A stretch of DNA of 64,000 bases from Promicromonospora iranensis (GCF_028994775.1 NZ_JAJQMN010000002.1:62001-126000), one strand, 5' to 3'. Numbered from the stretch's first letter, positions 7,727 to 17,104 are shown. The notes: a model not told the origin generated them from the letters alone. Numbers and translations: made by a program.

Positions 7727-8773
7727 TCAGGCCGAGTCGCGAACCACCAGGACCGGTTCGAAGATCGCCGACCGCACCGCCGGCTCGTCGGCGTCGATCT
7801 GCTCGAGCAACATGCGCGCCATCTCCTCCGCCATCTTCTCCACGGGCTGGCGCACCGTCGTCAGGCGCGGGCGCGTCTGCACCGCCACGGGGCTGTCGTC
7901 GAACCCGACGATCGCCACGTCGTCGGGCACACGCCGGCCGTTGGTCTGGAGTACGTGGATGGCACCCTGGGCCATGAGGTCGTTCGAGACGAAGACCCCG
8001 TCGAGGTCCGGGGCAGCCGCCAGCAGCTCCGCCATCGCGGCCTCGCCGCTCTCGAACGTGAAGGAGCCCTCGACGCTCGGCACGAACGCGTGCCCGCGCC
8101 GCGCCGCCGCATCGCGGAAACCGTCGAGCCGGTCCCGCGCGGACGGCACGTCGACCGGCCCCGAGATCACGCCGAGCTTTTGGCACCCACGGTCGAGCAG
8201 GTGGTTCGCCGCCAGCCGGGCGCCGTCAGCGTTGGCCAGGTCGACGTAGCTCGCCGGGATCGCGCGGCCCGGCCGGGCGAAGAGCACTATCGGGCTACCG
8301 GTGCCCAGCAGTTCCTCGGGCAGCGGGTCGTCGGCGTACGTCGACACGAGCAAGGCCCCGTCGGCGTTGCCGAACCGCAGGTAGGAGACCACCTGGGCCC
8401 GCGTCTGGGCGTTGTCGGCGAACATCAGGACGGGGTGCACGTCGTGCGGTCGGAGCGTCCGTACGAGGGACCCGACCACGCGCCCGAAGAACGGGTCGGA
8501 GAAGACACCCGAGAGGTCCAGCTCGGCGTCCGGGTCGGCGTCCGCACCCGAGATGACGACGGCGACGGTGCCCGTGCGCCGCGTGACCAGCGACCGGGCG
8601 GCCCGGTTGGGCACGTAGCCCGTCTCGGCGACCGCTTCGAGCACCACCTCCTGGACCGCGGGCGCGACCTTGCGCTTGCCGTTGATCACACGGGACACGG
8701 TCGCGCGGGAGACGCCGGCGACCTTCGCCACGTCCTCCAGGGTCGGCGCCGGACGCCGCGAATCCTTGCTCAC
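7727..8773 (-). CDS. LacI family regulator of the discoidin-protein operon
   Basis: The 348-residue protein has a LacI helix-turn-helix at about residues 10-36 (TLEDVAKVAGVSRATVSRVI) and a periplasmic-binding-like sugar domain from about residue 65, ending with the usual DDVAIVGFDDSPVA segment. Start GTG 8773. It is divergent from the secreted-protein operon at 9081. Identical 16-bp operator sequences lie upstream of its own start (8791) and of the operon (8970). These resemble the CelR-type GAGCGCTC operators of cellulolytic actinobacteria. I infer it represses the operon and itself until an oligosaccharide binds; the inducer is unknown. Confidence 0.9.
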   Translation of the reverse strand: MSKDSRRPAPTLEDVAKVAGVSRATVSRVINGKRKVAPAVQEVVLEAVAETGYVPNRAARSLVTRRTGTVAVVISGADADPDAELDLSGVFSDPFFGRVVGSLVRTLRPHDVHPVLMFADNAQTRAQVVSYLRFGNADGALLVSTYADDPLPEELLGTGSPIVLFARPGRAIPASYVDLANADGARLAANHLLDRGCQKLGVISGPVDVPSARDRLDGFRDAAARRGHAFVPSVEGSFTFESGEAAMAELLAAAPDLDGVFVSNDLMAQGAIHVLQTNGRRVPDDVAIVGFDDSPVAVQTRPRLTTVRQPVEKMAEEMARMLLEQIDADEPAVRSAIFEPVLVVRDSA

Positions 8774-9080
8774 ACGCTGACGTTAACAGAGTAAGAGCGC
8801 TCTCCCATGGACCCCGATCGGGTGACGTGGCACCCGCTCCGCCTCCGGCAACGCCGTGCCGATCCAGTACGTAAAGAACACATTAGCCACTATCCGCCGG
8901 GAAAATCGACGCGAAGCCGAAGTGCCGAACCCTTGACGCCCAGTCGAGAACAGGTCAAGGATTGGTCCGGTAAGAGCGCTCTCCCGGCTCGCGGCGCACT
9001 GGAGCGACGCGACGGCAGGCTCAACGACGAACCGCGCCCCGGCCAGCACGTGGCCGACGAGCGGACGGAGAGGAAGACCC
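8774..9080. promoter_or_regulatory. Divergent regulatory region with two identical GAGCGCTC operators
   Basis: GTAAGAGCGCTCTCCC is present twice, at 8791-8806 and 8970-8985. Each is centred on the palindrome GAGCGCTC, the core of CelR-type LacI operators. One lies 18 bp from the lacI start; the other is just downstream of a possible promoter for the 9081 operon (TTGACG 8933-8938, 18-bp spacer, AAGGAT 8957-8962). The operator therefore overlaps the likely transcription start, a classic repression geometry. The remaining leader to 9080 contains AGAGGAAG as a ribosome binding site and no gene. Confidence 0.75.
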
Positions 9081-11324
9081 ATGACGACCACCGGATCACC
9101 CGGCGCGCAGGCGGCCCGGCTCGGGCGCGGCCTCCGCGCGGGAGCTGCCGCCCTCGCGACCGGCTTGCTGGCCGCGGCGGCGCTCGTCGCCCCCGCGGCG
9201 TCGGCGCAGGCGGAACCGGTCCTGCTGTCGCAGGGCAGGACCGCCACCGCCTCCTCCGAGGAGAGCCCCGACTACACACCCGCGAGCGCCGCCGTCGACG
9301 GCGACCTCGGCACCCGCTGGGCGAGCGAGTTCAGCGACCCGCAGTGGATCCGGGTCGACCTGGGCCGGTCGGCCGACCTCGACCACGTGGAGCTGGTCTG
9401 GGAGTCGGCGTACTCGACCACGTACCAGTTCCAGGTATCCGCTGACGGCTCCTCCTGGTCCACGGTGTACTCGACCAGCTCGGGCGACGGCGGCACCGAC
9501 AGGTTCGACGTCGACGGCACGGCCCGTCACGTGCGCCTGCTGTCGACGGCACGGTCAGGCGGCTACGGCAACTCGCTGTGGGAGCTGCGCGTCTTCGGCG
9601 AGACCGGCGGGACCGGCCCGGGCGACCCCGGCGACCCGAACTACGTCGACCCCGGCCATCCGAACGTTCCCGTCCGGGACTCCGGGCCCAGCACTGTCGA
9701 GGTGGTGGGCGGCAACGGCTCGTGGGACCTCCAGGTCGACGGCAGGCCGTACACCGTTCGCGGCTTCACCTGGGGCCCCTCGTTCAACGCGGCCGACCAC
9801 TACATGCCACCGCTCGTCGCCATGGGCGCCAACACGATCCGCACCTGGGGCACCGGGGCGGACACCCGCCAGCTCCTCGACTCCGCCGCGGCGCACGACG
9901 TCCGGGTGGTGATGGGTTTCTGGCTCCTGCCGGGAGGCGGCCCCGGTTCCGGCGGCTGCATCGACTACCGCACCGATGCCGCCTACAAGTCCGAGACCAA
10001 GGCCGACATCCTGAAGTGGGTCGAGACCTACAAGAGCCACCCCGGCGTGCTCATGTGGAACATCGGTAACGAGGCGATCCTGGGCCTGCAGAACTGCTAC
10101 TCGGGTACGGAGCTGGAGCAGATCCGCAACGCCTACGCGGCCTTCGTCAACGAGGTGAGCGTCGCCGTGCACCAGGCCGACCCGAACCACCCGACCACGA
10201 ACACCGATGCCTGGGCCGGTGCCTGGCCGTACATCGAGCGGAACGCCCCGGACCTCGACCTCTTGTCGATCAACGCCTACGGCGACGTGTGCAACATCCG
10301 GGAGTCGTGGGAGTCGGGTGGCTACGACCGGCCCTACCTCCTCACCGAGGGCGGCGCGGCCGGCGAGTGGGAGGTGCCCGACGACGCCAACGGCGTCCCC
10401 AAGGAGCCCACCGACCTCGAGAAGGGTGCCGCGTACGTGGACTCGTGGCGCTGCCTGCGGGAGCACGAGGGCGTCTCGCTGGGCGCGACGTTCTTCCACT
10501 ACGGCATCGAGGGCGACTTCGGTGGCGTGTGGTTCAACATCCTGCCCGGTGACAACAAGCGGCTCGGCTACTACTCGATCGCGCGGGCCTGGGGCGTCGA
10601 CACCTCCCGGATGAACACCCCACCGCGCATCTCCGCCATGGAGGTCCCCGGATCGACGGCGGTGGAGGCCGGCGAGCAGTTCACGGTCTCCGTGGACATG
10701 ACAGACCCCGACGGCGACCCGATCACGCCGAACGTGATGCTGAACAGCAAGTACATCAACGACGCCGGCGGCATCGCGCAGGCGGACTTCACTCAGACCG
10801 CTCCCGGGACGTACCGGGTCACGGCGCCGGAGATGCTCGGCGTCTGGAAGGTCTACGTGTTCGCCGAGGACGGCAAGGGCAACGTAGGTGTGGAGACCCG
10901 GTCGTTCCGCGTCGTGGCACCGAAGGTCGAGGGCACGAACATCGCCCGCGGCAAGACAGCCACGGCGTCGAGCTTCGACCCGTGGAACGGCGACTGGACG
11001 CCCGCCCGCGCCGTCGACGGCGACCCCGCCACACGGTGGGCCAGCGAGTGGGGCCCGACCGCCTGGTACCAGGTGGACCTCGGTTCCGTGCAGTCGTTCG
11101 ACCACCTGCAGCTCGTCTGGGAGACGGCCTACGGCAAGTCCTACGAGATCCAGACCTCGAACGACGGCAGCACCTGGACCACCGTCCGGACGGTCACGGG
11201 TGGCAACGGCGGCGTCGACAGCGTGGACGTCACGGGCTCCGGCCGCTACGTGCGTCTGAACCTCACCGAGCGCGGCACCGAGTGGGGCTACTCCCTGTAC
11301 GAGGTCGGCGTCTACCAGCGGTGA
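9081..11324 (+). CDS. Secreted clan GH-A glycoside hydrolase with two discoidin/CBM32-like modules
   Basis: This 747-residue protein carries a signal peptide (about 1-45, ending ASAQA). A discoidin/F5-8C module follows at about 46-173 and a linker of Gly-Asp-Pro units. The TIM-barrel catalytic region is at about 205-515. An Ig-like region covers about 517-615 and a second discoidin module about 617-747. In the barrel, GVLMWNIGNEAI supplies the clan GH-A acid/base candidate E331, and LLTEGGAAGEW the nucleophile candidate E423. It resembles GH2/GH5/GH72-like barrels but I cannot assign a family. It should act outside the cell on a polysaccharide. First gene of a three-gene operon controlled by the divergent LacI protein. 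Confidence 0.8.
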   Translation: MTTTGSPGAQAARLGRGLRAGAAALATGLLAAAALVAPAASAQAEPVLLSQGRTATASSEESPDYTPASAAVDGDLGTRWASEFSDPQWIRVDLGRSADLDHVELVWESAYSTTYQFQVSADGSSWSTVYSTSSGDGGTDRFDVDGTARHVRLLSTARSGGYGNSLWELRVFGETGGTGPGDPGDPNYVDPGHPNVPVRDSGPSTVEVVGGNGSWDLQVDGRPYTVRGFTWGPSFNAADHYMPPLVAMGANTIRTWGTGADTRQLLDSAAAHDVRVVMGFWLLPGGGPGSGGCIDYRTDAAYKSETKADILKWVETYKSHPGVLMWNIGNEAILGLQNCYSGTELEQIRNAYAAFVNEVSVAVHQADPNHPTTNTDAWAGAWPYIERNAPDLDLLSINAYGDVCNIRESWESGGYDRPYLLTEGGAAGEWEVPDDANGVPKEPTDLEKGAAYVDSWRCLREHEGVSLGATFFHYGIEGDFGGVWFNILPGDNKRLGYYSIARAWGVDTSRMNTPPRISAMEVPGSTAVEAGEQFTVSVDMTDPDGDPITPNVMLNSKYINDAGGIAQADFTQTAPGTYRVTAPEMLGVWKVYVFAEDGKGNVGVETRSFRVVAPKVEGTNIARGKTATASSFDPWNGDWTPARAVDGDPATRWASEWGPTAWYQVDLGSVQSFDHLQLVWETAYGKSYEIQTSNDGSTWTTVRTVTGGNGGVDSVDVTGSGRYVRLNLTERGTEWGYSLYEVGVYQR

Positions 11325-11366
11325 GCACAGCAGTGATCAGCAGCGACAACCAGTGAAGGAGGAACC

Positions 11367-12788
11367 ATGCGCACAGCACCTCGCACGCCCCGCGGCCTCA
11401 GATCTCGCGTCCTGGCCGGCGCACTCGCCACGGCACTGCTCGCCTCGACCCTGAGCGCGGCCGCCACCCTCGGCGCCACCACCGCCGTGGCCGAACCGAA
11501 CACGCTTCTCTCGCAGGGCGCGCTCACCGCGGCGTCGAGCTCGGAGTCCGGGGGCCTCGCCCCCCGCTTCGCGGTCGACGGCGACCGCGGCACCCGCTGG
11601 GCGAGCGCCCCGACGGACGACGAGTGGATCCGGATCGACCTGGGCCGGTCCTACGACCTCGACCACATCGCCCTGGAGTGGGAGGCCGCGTACGGCGCGG
11701 CGTTCCGCCTCCAGGTCTCCCCCGACGGCAACTCCTGGACCACCGTCGTCACCGAGTCCGCGGGCACAGGCGGCACCGAGGTGTACGACGTCGCGGCGAA
11801 CGCCCGCTACGTCCAGCTCGTCGGCACCGCGCGCGGCACCCAGTACGGCTACTCGCTCCTGGAGTTCCAGGTGTTCGGCGACGGCGAGGCCGGCGGCCCC
11901 GAGGATCCGCCGCCGTTCCCGGACGACGAGGTCACGCACCACGAGTTCCAGGCGAACTGCACCTTCTCGCACTTCCTGCCGGACGACTCCATCGTGTACC
12001 CGGGGCAGCCCGGCCGGTCGCACCTGCACACGTTCATCGGCAACCGGTCGACGAACGCCTTCACCACCCCGGCCAGCCTGCTCGCGAACCCGGCGAGCAC
12101 GTGCACCGTGCCGCAGGACAAGTCCGCCTACTGGTTCCCCGCCCTGACCAAGGCCGGTGTTCCGGTCGAGCCGAACATCCCCATGACCGTCTACTACAAG
12201 TCGGGCATCGACGACTACACCGACGTGGTCCCGTTCCCCGCAGGGCTCCAGTTCCTGGCCGGCGACATGATGGCGACCGTCGACGAGTTCCGGACCGCAC
12301 CGGGCGCCGTCGAGGGCTGGGAGTGCGGCGACATCTCCAAGAGCTGGGAGATCCCGGCCTACTGCCCGCCGGGCACCCAGCTGAACATCCGGTACCAGGC
12401 GCCGAGCTGCTGGGACGGGATCCACCTGACCCCGGAGGAGTCCGCCCACATGGGCCACGGCACGCACATGGCATACCCGGTCTCGGGGCAGTGCCCGCTG
12501 AGCCACCCCGTGGCGGTGCCGATGCTCGAGTTCAAGATCGCCTGGCCGGTCAGCGGTGACATGTCCGACGTCGCGCTCGTGAGCGGGTCCGACCAGTCCT
12601 GGCACTACGACTTCGTCAACGCCTGGGATCCCGAGGTGCTCCGCCGCCTCGTGGAGCAGTGCATCAACGGCGGGCTCCAGTGCAACCCGCGCGGCTACGA
12701 CCTGTACAAGCCGCACCGCGGCACCGTGCTCGACGAGAACTACCAGCTCGTGCCCGAGCCCGCCGCACGCGAGGAGACAGCATCATGA
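11367..12788 (+). CDS. Secreted discoidin-DUF1996 protein
   Basis: The 473-residue protein follows the hydrolase by 42 bp with a strong AAGGAGG site. A signal peptide lies at about 1-42 and a discoidin module at about 45-173, clearly paralogous to those of its neighbours (RFAVDGDRGTRWASAP, LLEFQVFGDGE). DUF1996 covers about 189-455, with the family hallmarks HEFQANCTFSHFLPDDSIVY, GRSHLHTFIGN and DKSAYWFPAL and paired cysteines. DUF1996 is common in secreted fungal and actinobacterial proteins and its activity is not established to my knowledge. Operon context argues for a role in binding or cleaving the same glycan as the neighbouring enzymes. Its stop overlaps the next start (ATGA, 12785-12788). 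Confidence 0.85.
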   Translation: MRTAPRTPRGLRSRVLAGALATALLASTLSAAATLGATTAVAEPNTLLSQGALTAASSSESGGLAPRFAVDGDRGTRWASAPTDDEWIRIDLGRSYDLDHIALEWEAAYGAAFRLQVSPDGNSWTTVVTESAGTGGTEVYDVAANARYVQLVGTARGTQYGYSLLEFQVFGDGEAGGPEDPPPFPDDEVTHHEFQANCTFSHFLPDDSIVYPGQPGRSHLHTFIGNRSTNAFTTPASLLANPASTCTVPQDKSAYWFPALTKAGVPVEPNIPMTVYYKSGIDDYTDVVPFPAGLQFLAGDMMATVDEFRTAPGAVEGWECGDISKSWEIPAYCPPGTQLNIRYQAPSCWDGIHLTPEESAHMGHGTHMAYPVSGQCPLSHPVAVPMLEFKIAWPVSGDMSDVALVSGSDQSWHYDFVNAWDPEVLRRLVEQCINGGLQCNPRGYDLYKPHRGTVLDENYQLVPEPAAREETAS

Positions 12789-15052
12789 CCGTCCGCGGAG
12801 CACTCGACGAAGCACCGCCGGAGGCACCACGGCCGGCCCCGCGACCTGGACGGCGCGCCTGGCTCGCCGCCGCGATCACGGCGGCCTGTGTGGCCGCACC
12901 GCTGACGGCGGGCGCGGCCCCGGCGTCAGGCACTGCCCACGACGTGGCACGTGCCGGGACCGCAGCGGTCGGGACGGCGGCCGCCCCGTGCACCACGAAC
13001 GCCGCGCTCGGGAGACCGGCCACGGCGTCGTCCACCGAAGGGCCGTTCGGTCCCGACCTGGCCGTCGACGGCGACCCCGGCACCCGCTGGAGCAGCGAGC
13101 CCACCGATCCGCAGTGGCTCCGGGTCGACCTCGGCACGGTCCAGGACCTGTGTCGCGTGGAGCTCGTCTGGGAGGCGGCCTACGGCAAGGGCTTCCGGAT
13201 CGAGGCCTCCGACGACGGCACCACGTGGCGGACGCTGCGGACCGTCGCGGACGGGACCGGTGGCACCCAGGGCTTCGACGTCGCCGGTACCGGCCGGTAC
13301 GTGCGGATCACCGGCACCGAGCGCGGCACGGGGTACGGGTACTCGCTCTGGGAGCTGAAGGTGCTCACGGGCGACCCCGGCGGCGATCCGGGCGACCCGA
13401 TCCCCGGCGGCGGTGACCTCGGGCCGAACGTACACGTCTTCGGTCCTGACACCCCGGCGAACCAGGTCCAGGCCGCCGTGGACGCCGTCTACGACCAGCA
13501 GGAGTCCGACCAGTTCGGCGACGGACGGCACCAGTTCCTGTTCGAACCCGGCACCTATCCGGTGCACGTGAACGCGGGTTTCCACACGTCGATCGCGGGC
13601 CTGGGCGCCGACCCGGACGACGTGAACATCACGGGCGGCGTCTGGGCCGACGCCGAGTGGTTCGAGGGGAACGCCACCCAGAACTTCTGGCGCTCGGTCG
13701 AGAACCTCGCGGTCACGCCGACCGGCGGGGACATGCGCTGGGCGGTGTCGCAGGCGGCGCCGATGCGGCGCGTGCACGTCAACGGCAACCTGATGCTGCA
13801 CTCGTCGCGGTACGGCTGGGCGTCCGGCGGCTTCATCGCCGACTCCGTGGTCGACGGCGAGGTCCGCGCCTGGACCCAGCAGCAGTGGTACACCCGTGAC
13901 TCGACCCTGACGGGCGGCTGGGCGGGCACACTGTGGAACATGGTGTTCTCAGGTGTCGAGAACGCACCGCCGACGTCGTTCCCCGAACCCGCGGTGACCA
14001 CCCTGGACACCACCGGGATCATCCGCGAGAAGCCGTACCTCTACCTCGACGGCGAGGACTACGCGGTGTTCGTCCCGTCGGCCCGCGAGGGCACCCGGGG
14101 CGCGACCTGGGACGGCGGGACGACGGCGGGCGCCTCGGTGCCGCTCGACGACTTCTACGTGGCCCACCCGGGCGACTCGGCCGCGCGGATCAACCAGGCG
14201 CTGGACCAGGGCCTGCACCTGCTGCTCACACCCGGCATCTACGAGCTGGACGGGACGATCGAGGTGGACCGCGCCGACACGGTGGTGCTGGGGCTCGGGT
14301 ACGCCACCATCGTGCCCACCGCGGGCCAGACGGCGATGCGGGTGGCCGACGTGGACGGCGTCCGCATCGCGGGTGTCCTCTTCGACGCGGGCGCCGCCGA
14401 GTCGCCGTCGATGCTCACGGTGGGGACCGAGGGGTCCACGGCCGACCATGCCGATGACCCGATCTCGCTGCACGACGTGTTCGTCCGGGTCGGCGGGGCG
14501 CACGTCGGTCGGGTGGACCAGGCGATCGTCGTGAACGCCGACGACACGATCATCGACCACATCTGGTCCTGGCGGGGCGACCACGGCGAGGGCATCGGCT
14601 GGAACGTCAACACCGCGGACAACGGGCTGGTGGTCAACGGTGACGACGTCGACGGATACGGCCTCTTCGTCGAGCACTACCAGGAGTACAACACCCTGTG
14701 GACCGGGGAGCGCGGCCGCACGATCTTCTACCAGAACGAGCTGCCGTACGACCCGCCGAACCAGGCGGCGTGGAACCACGACGGCGTCCGGGGCTGGGCG
14801 GCGTACAAGGTCGCCGACGGCGTGCGGGAGCACGAGGCGTGGGGCCTGGGCTCGTACTGCGTGTTCACCTCGGACGCGTCCATCACCTCGGACAACGGGT
14901 TCGAGGTGCCGCGGACACCTGGGGTGCGGATGCACTCGCTGCTCACGGTGTCGCTCGGCGGGGTGGGCTCGTACGAGCACGTCATCAACGGCGTCGGCCC
15001 CCGCGCCGCCGGGACGGAGACGGTCCCGGCCAAGGTGGTGAGCTACCCGTAG
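12785..15052 (+). CDS. Secreted discoidin plus parallel beta-helix protein
   Basis: The ATG at 12785 overlaps the upstream stop and gives 755 residues; longer frames lack a signal. Residues 1-20 are a polar Pro/Arg-rich extension, then a hydrophobic export segment (about 25-46). A discoidin module covers about 68-195 (LAVDGDPGTRWSSEPTD). After a Gly/Pro linker, residues 215-755 look like a right-handed parallel beta-helix, with repeated short strands such as DTVVLGLGYATIV, DGVRIAGVLFDAG and NGLVVNGDDVDGYGLF. Such folds occur in polysaccharide lyases and GH55/GH28-type hydrolases. Catalytic residues cannot be picked from one sequence, so I leave the activity open. It is the last gene of the LacI-controlled operon. 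Confidence 0.8.
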   Translation: MTVRGALDEAPPEAPRPAPRPGRRAWLAAAITAACVAAPLTAGAAPASGTAHDVARAGTAAVGTAAAPCTTNAALGRPATASSTEGPFGPDLAVDGDPGTRWSSEPTDPQWLRVDLGTVQDLCRVELVWEAAYGKGFRIEASDDGTTWRTLRTVADGTGGTQGFDVAGTGRYVRITGTERGTGYGYSLWELKVLTGDPGGDPGDPIPGGGDLGPNVHVFGPDTPANQVQAAVDAVYDQQESDQFGDGRHQFLFEPGTYPVHVNAGFHTSIAGLGADPDDVNITGGVWADAEWFEGNATQNFWRSVENLAVTPTGGDMRWAVSQAAPMRRVHVNGNLMLHSSRYGWASGGFIADSVVDGEVRAWTQQQWYTRDSTLTGGWAGTLWNMVFSGVENAPPTSFPEPAVTTLDTTGIIREKPYLYLDGEDYAVFVPSAREGTRGATWDGGTTAGASVPLDDFYVAHPGDSAARINQALDQGLHLLLTPGIYELDGTIEVDRADTVVLGLGYATIVPTAGQTAMRVADVDGVRIAGVLFDAGAAESPSMLTVGTEGSTADHADDPISLHDVFVRVGGAHVGRVDQAIVVNADDTIIDHIWSWRGDHGEGIGWNVNTADNGLVVNGDDVDGYGLFVEHYQEYNTLWTGERGRTIFYQNELPYDPPNQAAWNHDGVRGWAAYKVADGVREHEAWGLGSYCVFTSDASITSDNGFEVPRTPGVRMHSLLTVSLGGVGSYEHVINGVGPRAAGTETVPAKVVSYP

Positions 15053-15060
15053 GCTCTTCG

Positions 15061-15125
15061 CTGGTCGAGCCTGTCGAGACCGGTCTCGACAGGCTCGACC
15101 AGTGTTGGTCGACCGGTGGTCGACC
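15061..15125. repeat. Family C palindrome (perfect 42-bp) after the discoidin operon
   Basis: Positions 15061-15081 and 15082-15102 are exact reverse complements with no loop; the right half begins GGTCTCGACAGGCTCGACC. Two copies of GGTCGACC follow at 15107-15114 and 15118-15125. It sits between convergent genes and may work as a terminator. The same core recurs at 26901, 50888 and 58209, which points to a dispersed repeat family and not a single terminator. Confidence 0.8.
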
Positions 15126-15134
15126 TACGGTGAA

Positions 15135-15428
15135 TCAGGAGAGGGACTCGGCGCGGCGGTCCACCGCTTCCTTGGCCTCGAGCAGGCCGTCGCCCGTGAG
15201 CTCCCGGTAACGCTTGATCGCCTCGATCTTGTTGCCGGCGCGGATCAGCGCGTCGACCTCCGAGATCCCGTCCGGCTCCGGCACGACGACGCCCATCTGC
15301 GCCATGACGAGGTCGATCTTGGTGTTGAGCTTGTCCAGCTCGTGCTGCTGCGACCGCCTGTGCCCGCTCGCTGAGATCCAGTTCATGACCAGCATCACGA
15401 CCACCAGCATCACCAAGAGCTCAGACAT
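15135..15428 (-). CDS. Small membrane-anchored protein with ribosomal L7/L12 C-terminal-like domain
   Basis: The 97-residue protein has an N-terminal membrane segment (about residues 4-18, LLVMLVVVMLVMNWI) and a short coiled-coil-like stretch (HELDKLNTKIDLVMAQM). Its C-terminal region, about 57-92, resembles the L7/L12 C-terminal fold (ALIRAGNKIEAIKRYRELTG, LLEAKEAVD). It lacks the L7/L12 dimerisation domain, so it is not the ribosomal stalk protein. Similar small proteins occur in actinobacteria without a known function. It stands alone, convergent with the discoidin operon. Confidence 0.75.
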   Translation of the reverse strand: MSELLVMLVVVMLVMNWISASGHRRSQQHELDKLNTKIDLVMAQMGVVVPEPDGISEVDALIRAGNKIEAIKRYRELTGDGLLEAKEAVDRRAESLS

Positions 15429-15487
15429 GATCCTGACACTAGCTGCCCACGCCGAGGGCCGACCATCAAAGTCGGCGGGTCAGGCGC

Positions 15488-17086
15488 TCAGGTGACGGCA
15501 CCCATGTGCCAGGGGATGAACTCCTCGGCGCCGATCTCCAGCTCCTCGCTCACCGTCTGCTCCCCCGACGCGACGGCGAGGATCCGGTCGAAGATCTGCC
15601 GGCCGACCTCGGCGACGGTCGCCGTGCCGTCCACGACGACGCCCGCGTTGATGTCCATGTCCTCCGACATCACCGAGTACATGGGGGTGTTGGTCGCCAC
15701 CTTGATCGACGGCGTGGGGCGGCACCCGAAGACCGAACCGCGGCCGGTGGTGAAGACGACGACGTTGGCGCCGCCGGCCACCAGGCCGGTGACCGAGACG
15801 GGGTCGTAGCCCGGGGTGTCCATGAAGGCGAACCCGCGCTCGGTGATCGGCTCGGCATACTCGTAGACGGCGCCGAGGTCGGCCTGGCCGCCCTTGGCGA
15901 CCGCGCCGAGCGACTTCTCCAGGATCGTCGTCAGCCCGCCCGCCTTGTTGCCCGGCGACGGGTTGTTGTCGAGCGTGCCGCCGCCCGCGGCGACGTAACC
16001 GCGCCACCAGTCGATGCGGTCCAGCAGGCGCTGGGCGACCTCCGGCTTCACGGCCCGGGCCGTGAGCAGGTGCTCGGCGCCGTACACCTCGGGGGTCTCC
16101 GCCAGCACGGACGTCGCCCCGTAGGCGACCAGGCGGTCCGAGGCCCAGCCGAGCGCGGGGTTGGCGGTGATCCCGGAATAGCCGTCGGAGCCACCACAGT
16201 TCAGGGCGAGCACGAGCTCCGAGACGTCGCACTCGACCCGTTCCCGCGCGTTGACCAGCGGCAGCATCTCGCGGACCGCGGCGACGCCCGCCCGCACCGA
16301 GGCGCGCACACCGCCGGCCTCCTGGATGGTCAGGGAGCGCACCACGGTGTCGTCCGCGATGGAGGCCAGCAGCCCCTGCCTCGTGTCGTCGGGCGGCCCG
16401 ACGGTGGGCATCCCCAGGTCGGCGACCTGGCCCGAGCGGGCCGACAGCGCGGCGCCGGGGACCATCTCGCAGCCCAGGCCCAGCACCAGCAGGCCGGCGA
16501 CGTTCGGGTGCGCGGCGTAGCCCCGCAGCGTGCGCAGGAGAATCTGCCCGCCCTCGGAGTCCGGCACCAGGCCGCAGCCCGAGGTGTGGGTCAGCGCGAT
16601 GACGCCGTCGACGTGTCCGAACTCGTCGAGGGCCGCGCCGCGGAACTGGTCGGCGATCATCTTGGCCGTCGAGGCCGAGCAGTTCACGCTCGTCAGGATC
16701 GCCACGAAGTTACGGGTGCCGACCCTGCCGTCGGCCCGCCGGTAACCCCGGAAGGTGGGGCGGGCGCCGTCGGGCAGCGGGAGGTCGGTGTGCGTGCCGC
16801 CCAGGGGCGCCTCGCGCGCGCCCTCCTCGAAGCCGAGGTTGTGCGAGTGCACGTGGTCACCCGGGGCGATGTCGGCGGTCGCGACCCCGATGACCTGCCC
16901 GTACTTGTGCACCTCGGTGCCGGCAGGCACGGCGCGCAGCGCGATCTTGTGACCCCGCGGCACCGCCTGCCCGACGGCGACCGGGCCGGTCCCGGAGGCC
17001 GAGACCTGGTCGCCCGGGGTCAGGTCGCGGGTCGCGACGGCGACGTCGTCGCCCTCGCGGAGAACGAGCAGATCGACCTCAGACAC
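15488..17086 (-). CDS. uxaA: Altronate dehydratase (UxaA family)
   Basis: The 532-residue protein starts at GTG 17086 with GAGGTG upstream. It has an N-terminal SAF-like domain (about 5-95, PGDQVSASGTGPVAVGQAVP, HKYGQVIGVATADI) followed by the UxaA/GarD dehydratase region with TRNFVAILTSVNCSAST, ALTHTSGCG, NCGGSDGYSGITANPALG and the conserved DNNPSPGNKAGG. It should dehydrate D-altronate to 2-keto-3-deoxygluconate in the galacturonate pathway; a closely related aldonate or galactarate is possible. Neighbouring pectate lyase and importer genes fit uronate use. It is separated from the importer operon by a strong hairpin, and a TGAACCGTTTCA operator-like site lies just upstream of its start. 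Confidence 0.88.
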   Translation of the reverse strand: MSEVDLLVLREGDDVAVATRDLTPGDQVSASGTGPVAVGQAVPRGHKIALRAVPAGTEVHKYGQVIGVATADIAPGDHVHSHNLGFEEGAREAPLGGTHTDLPLPDGARPTFRGYRRADGRVGTRNFVAILTSVNCSASTAKMIADQFRGAALDEFGHVDGVIALTHTSGCGLVPDSEGGQILLRTLRGYAAHPNVAGLLVLGLGCEMVPGAALSARSGQVADLGMPTVGPPDDTRQGLLASIADDTVVRSLTIQEAGGVRASVRAGVAAVREMLPLVNARERVECDVSELVLALNCGGSDGYSGITANPALGWASDRLVAYGATSVLAETPEVYGAEHLLTARAVKPEVAQRLLDRIDWWRGYVAAGGGTLDNNPSPGNKAGGLTTILEKSLGAVAKGGQADLGAVYEYAEPITERGFAFMDTPGYDPVSVTGLVAGGANVVVFTTGRGSVFGCRPTPSIKVATNTPMYSVMSEDMDINAGVVVDGTATVAEVGRQIFDRILAVASGEQTVSEELEIGAEEFIPWHMGAVT

Positions 17087-17104
17087 GCCAGCACCTCTCT
17101 GTTC

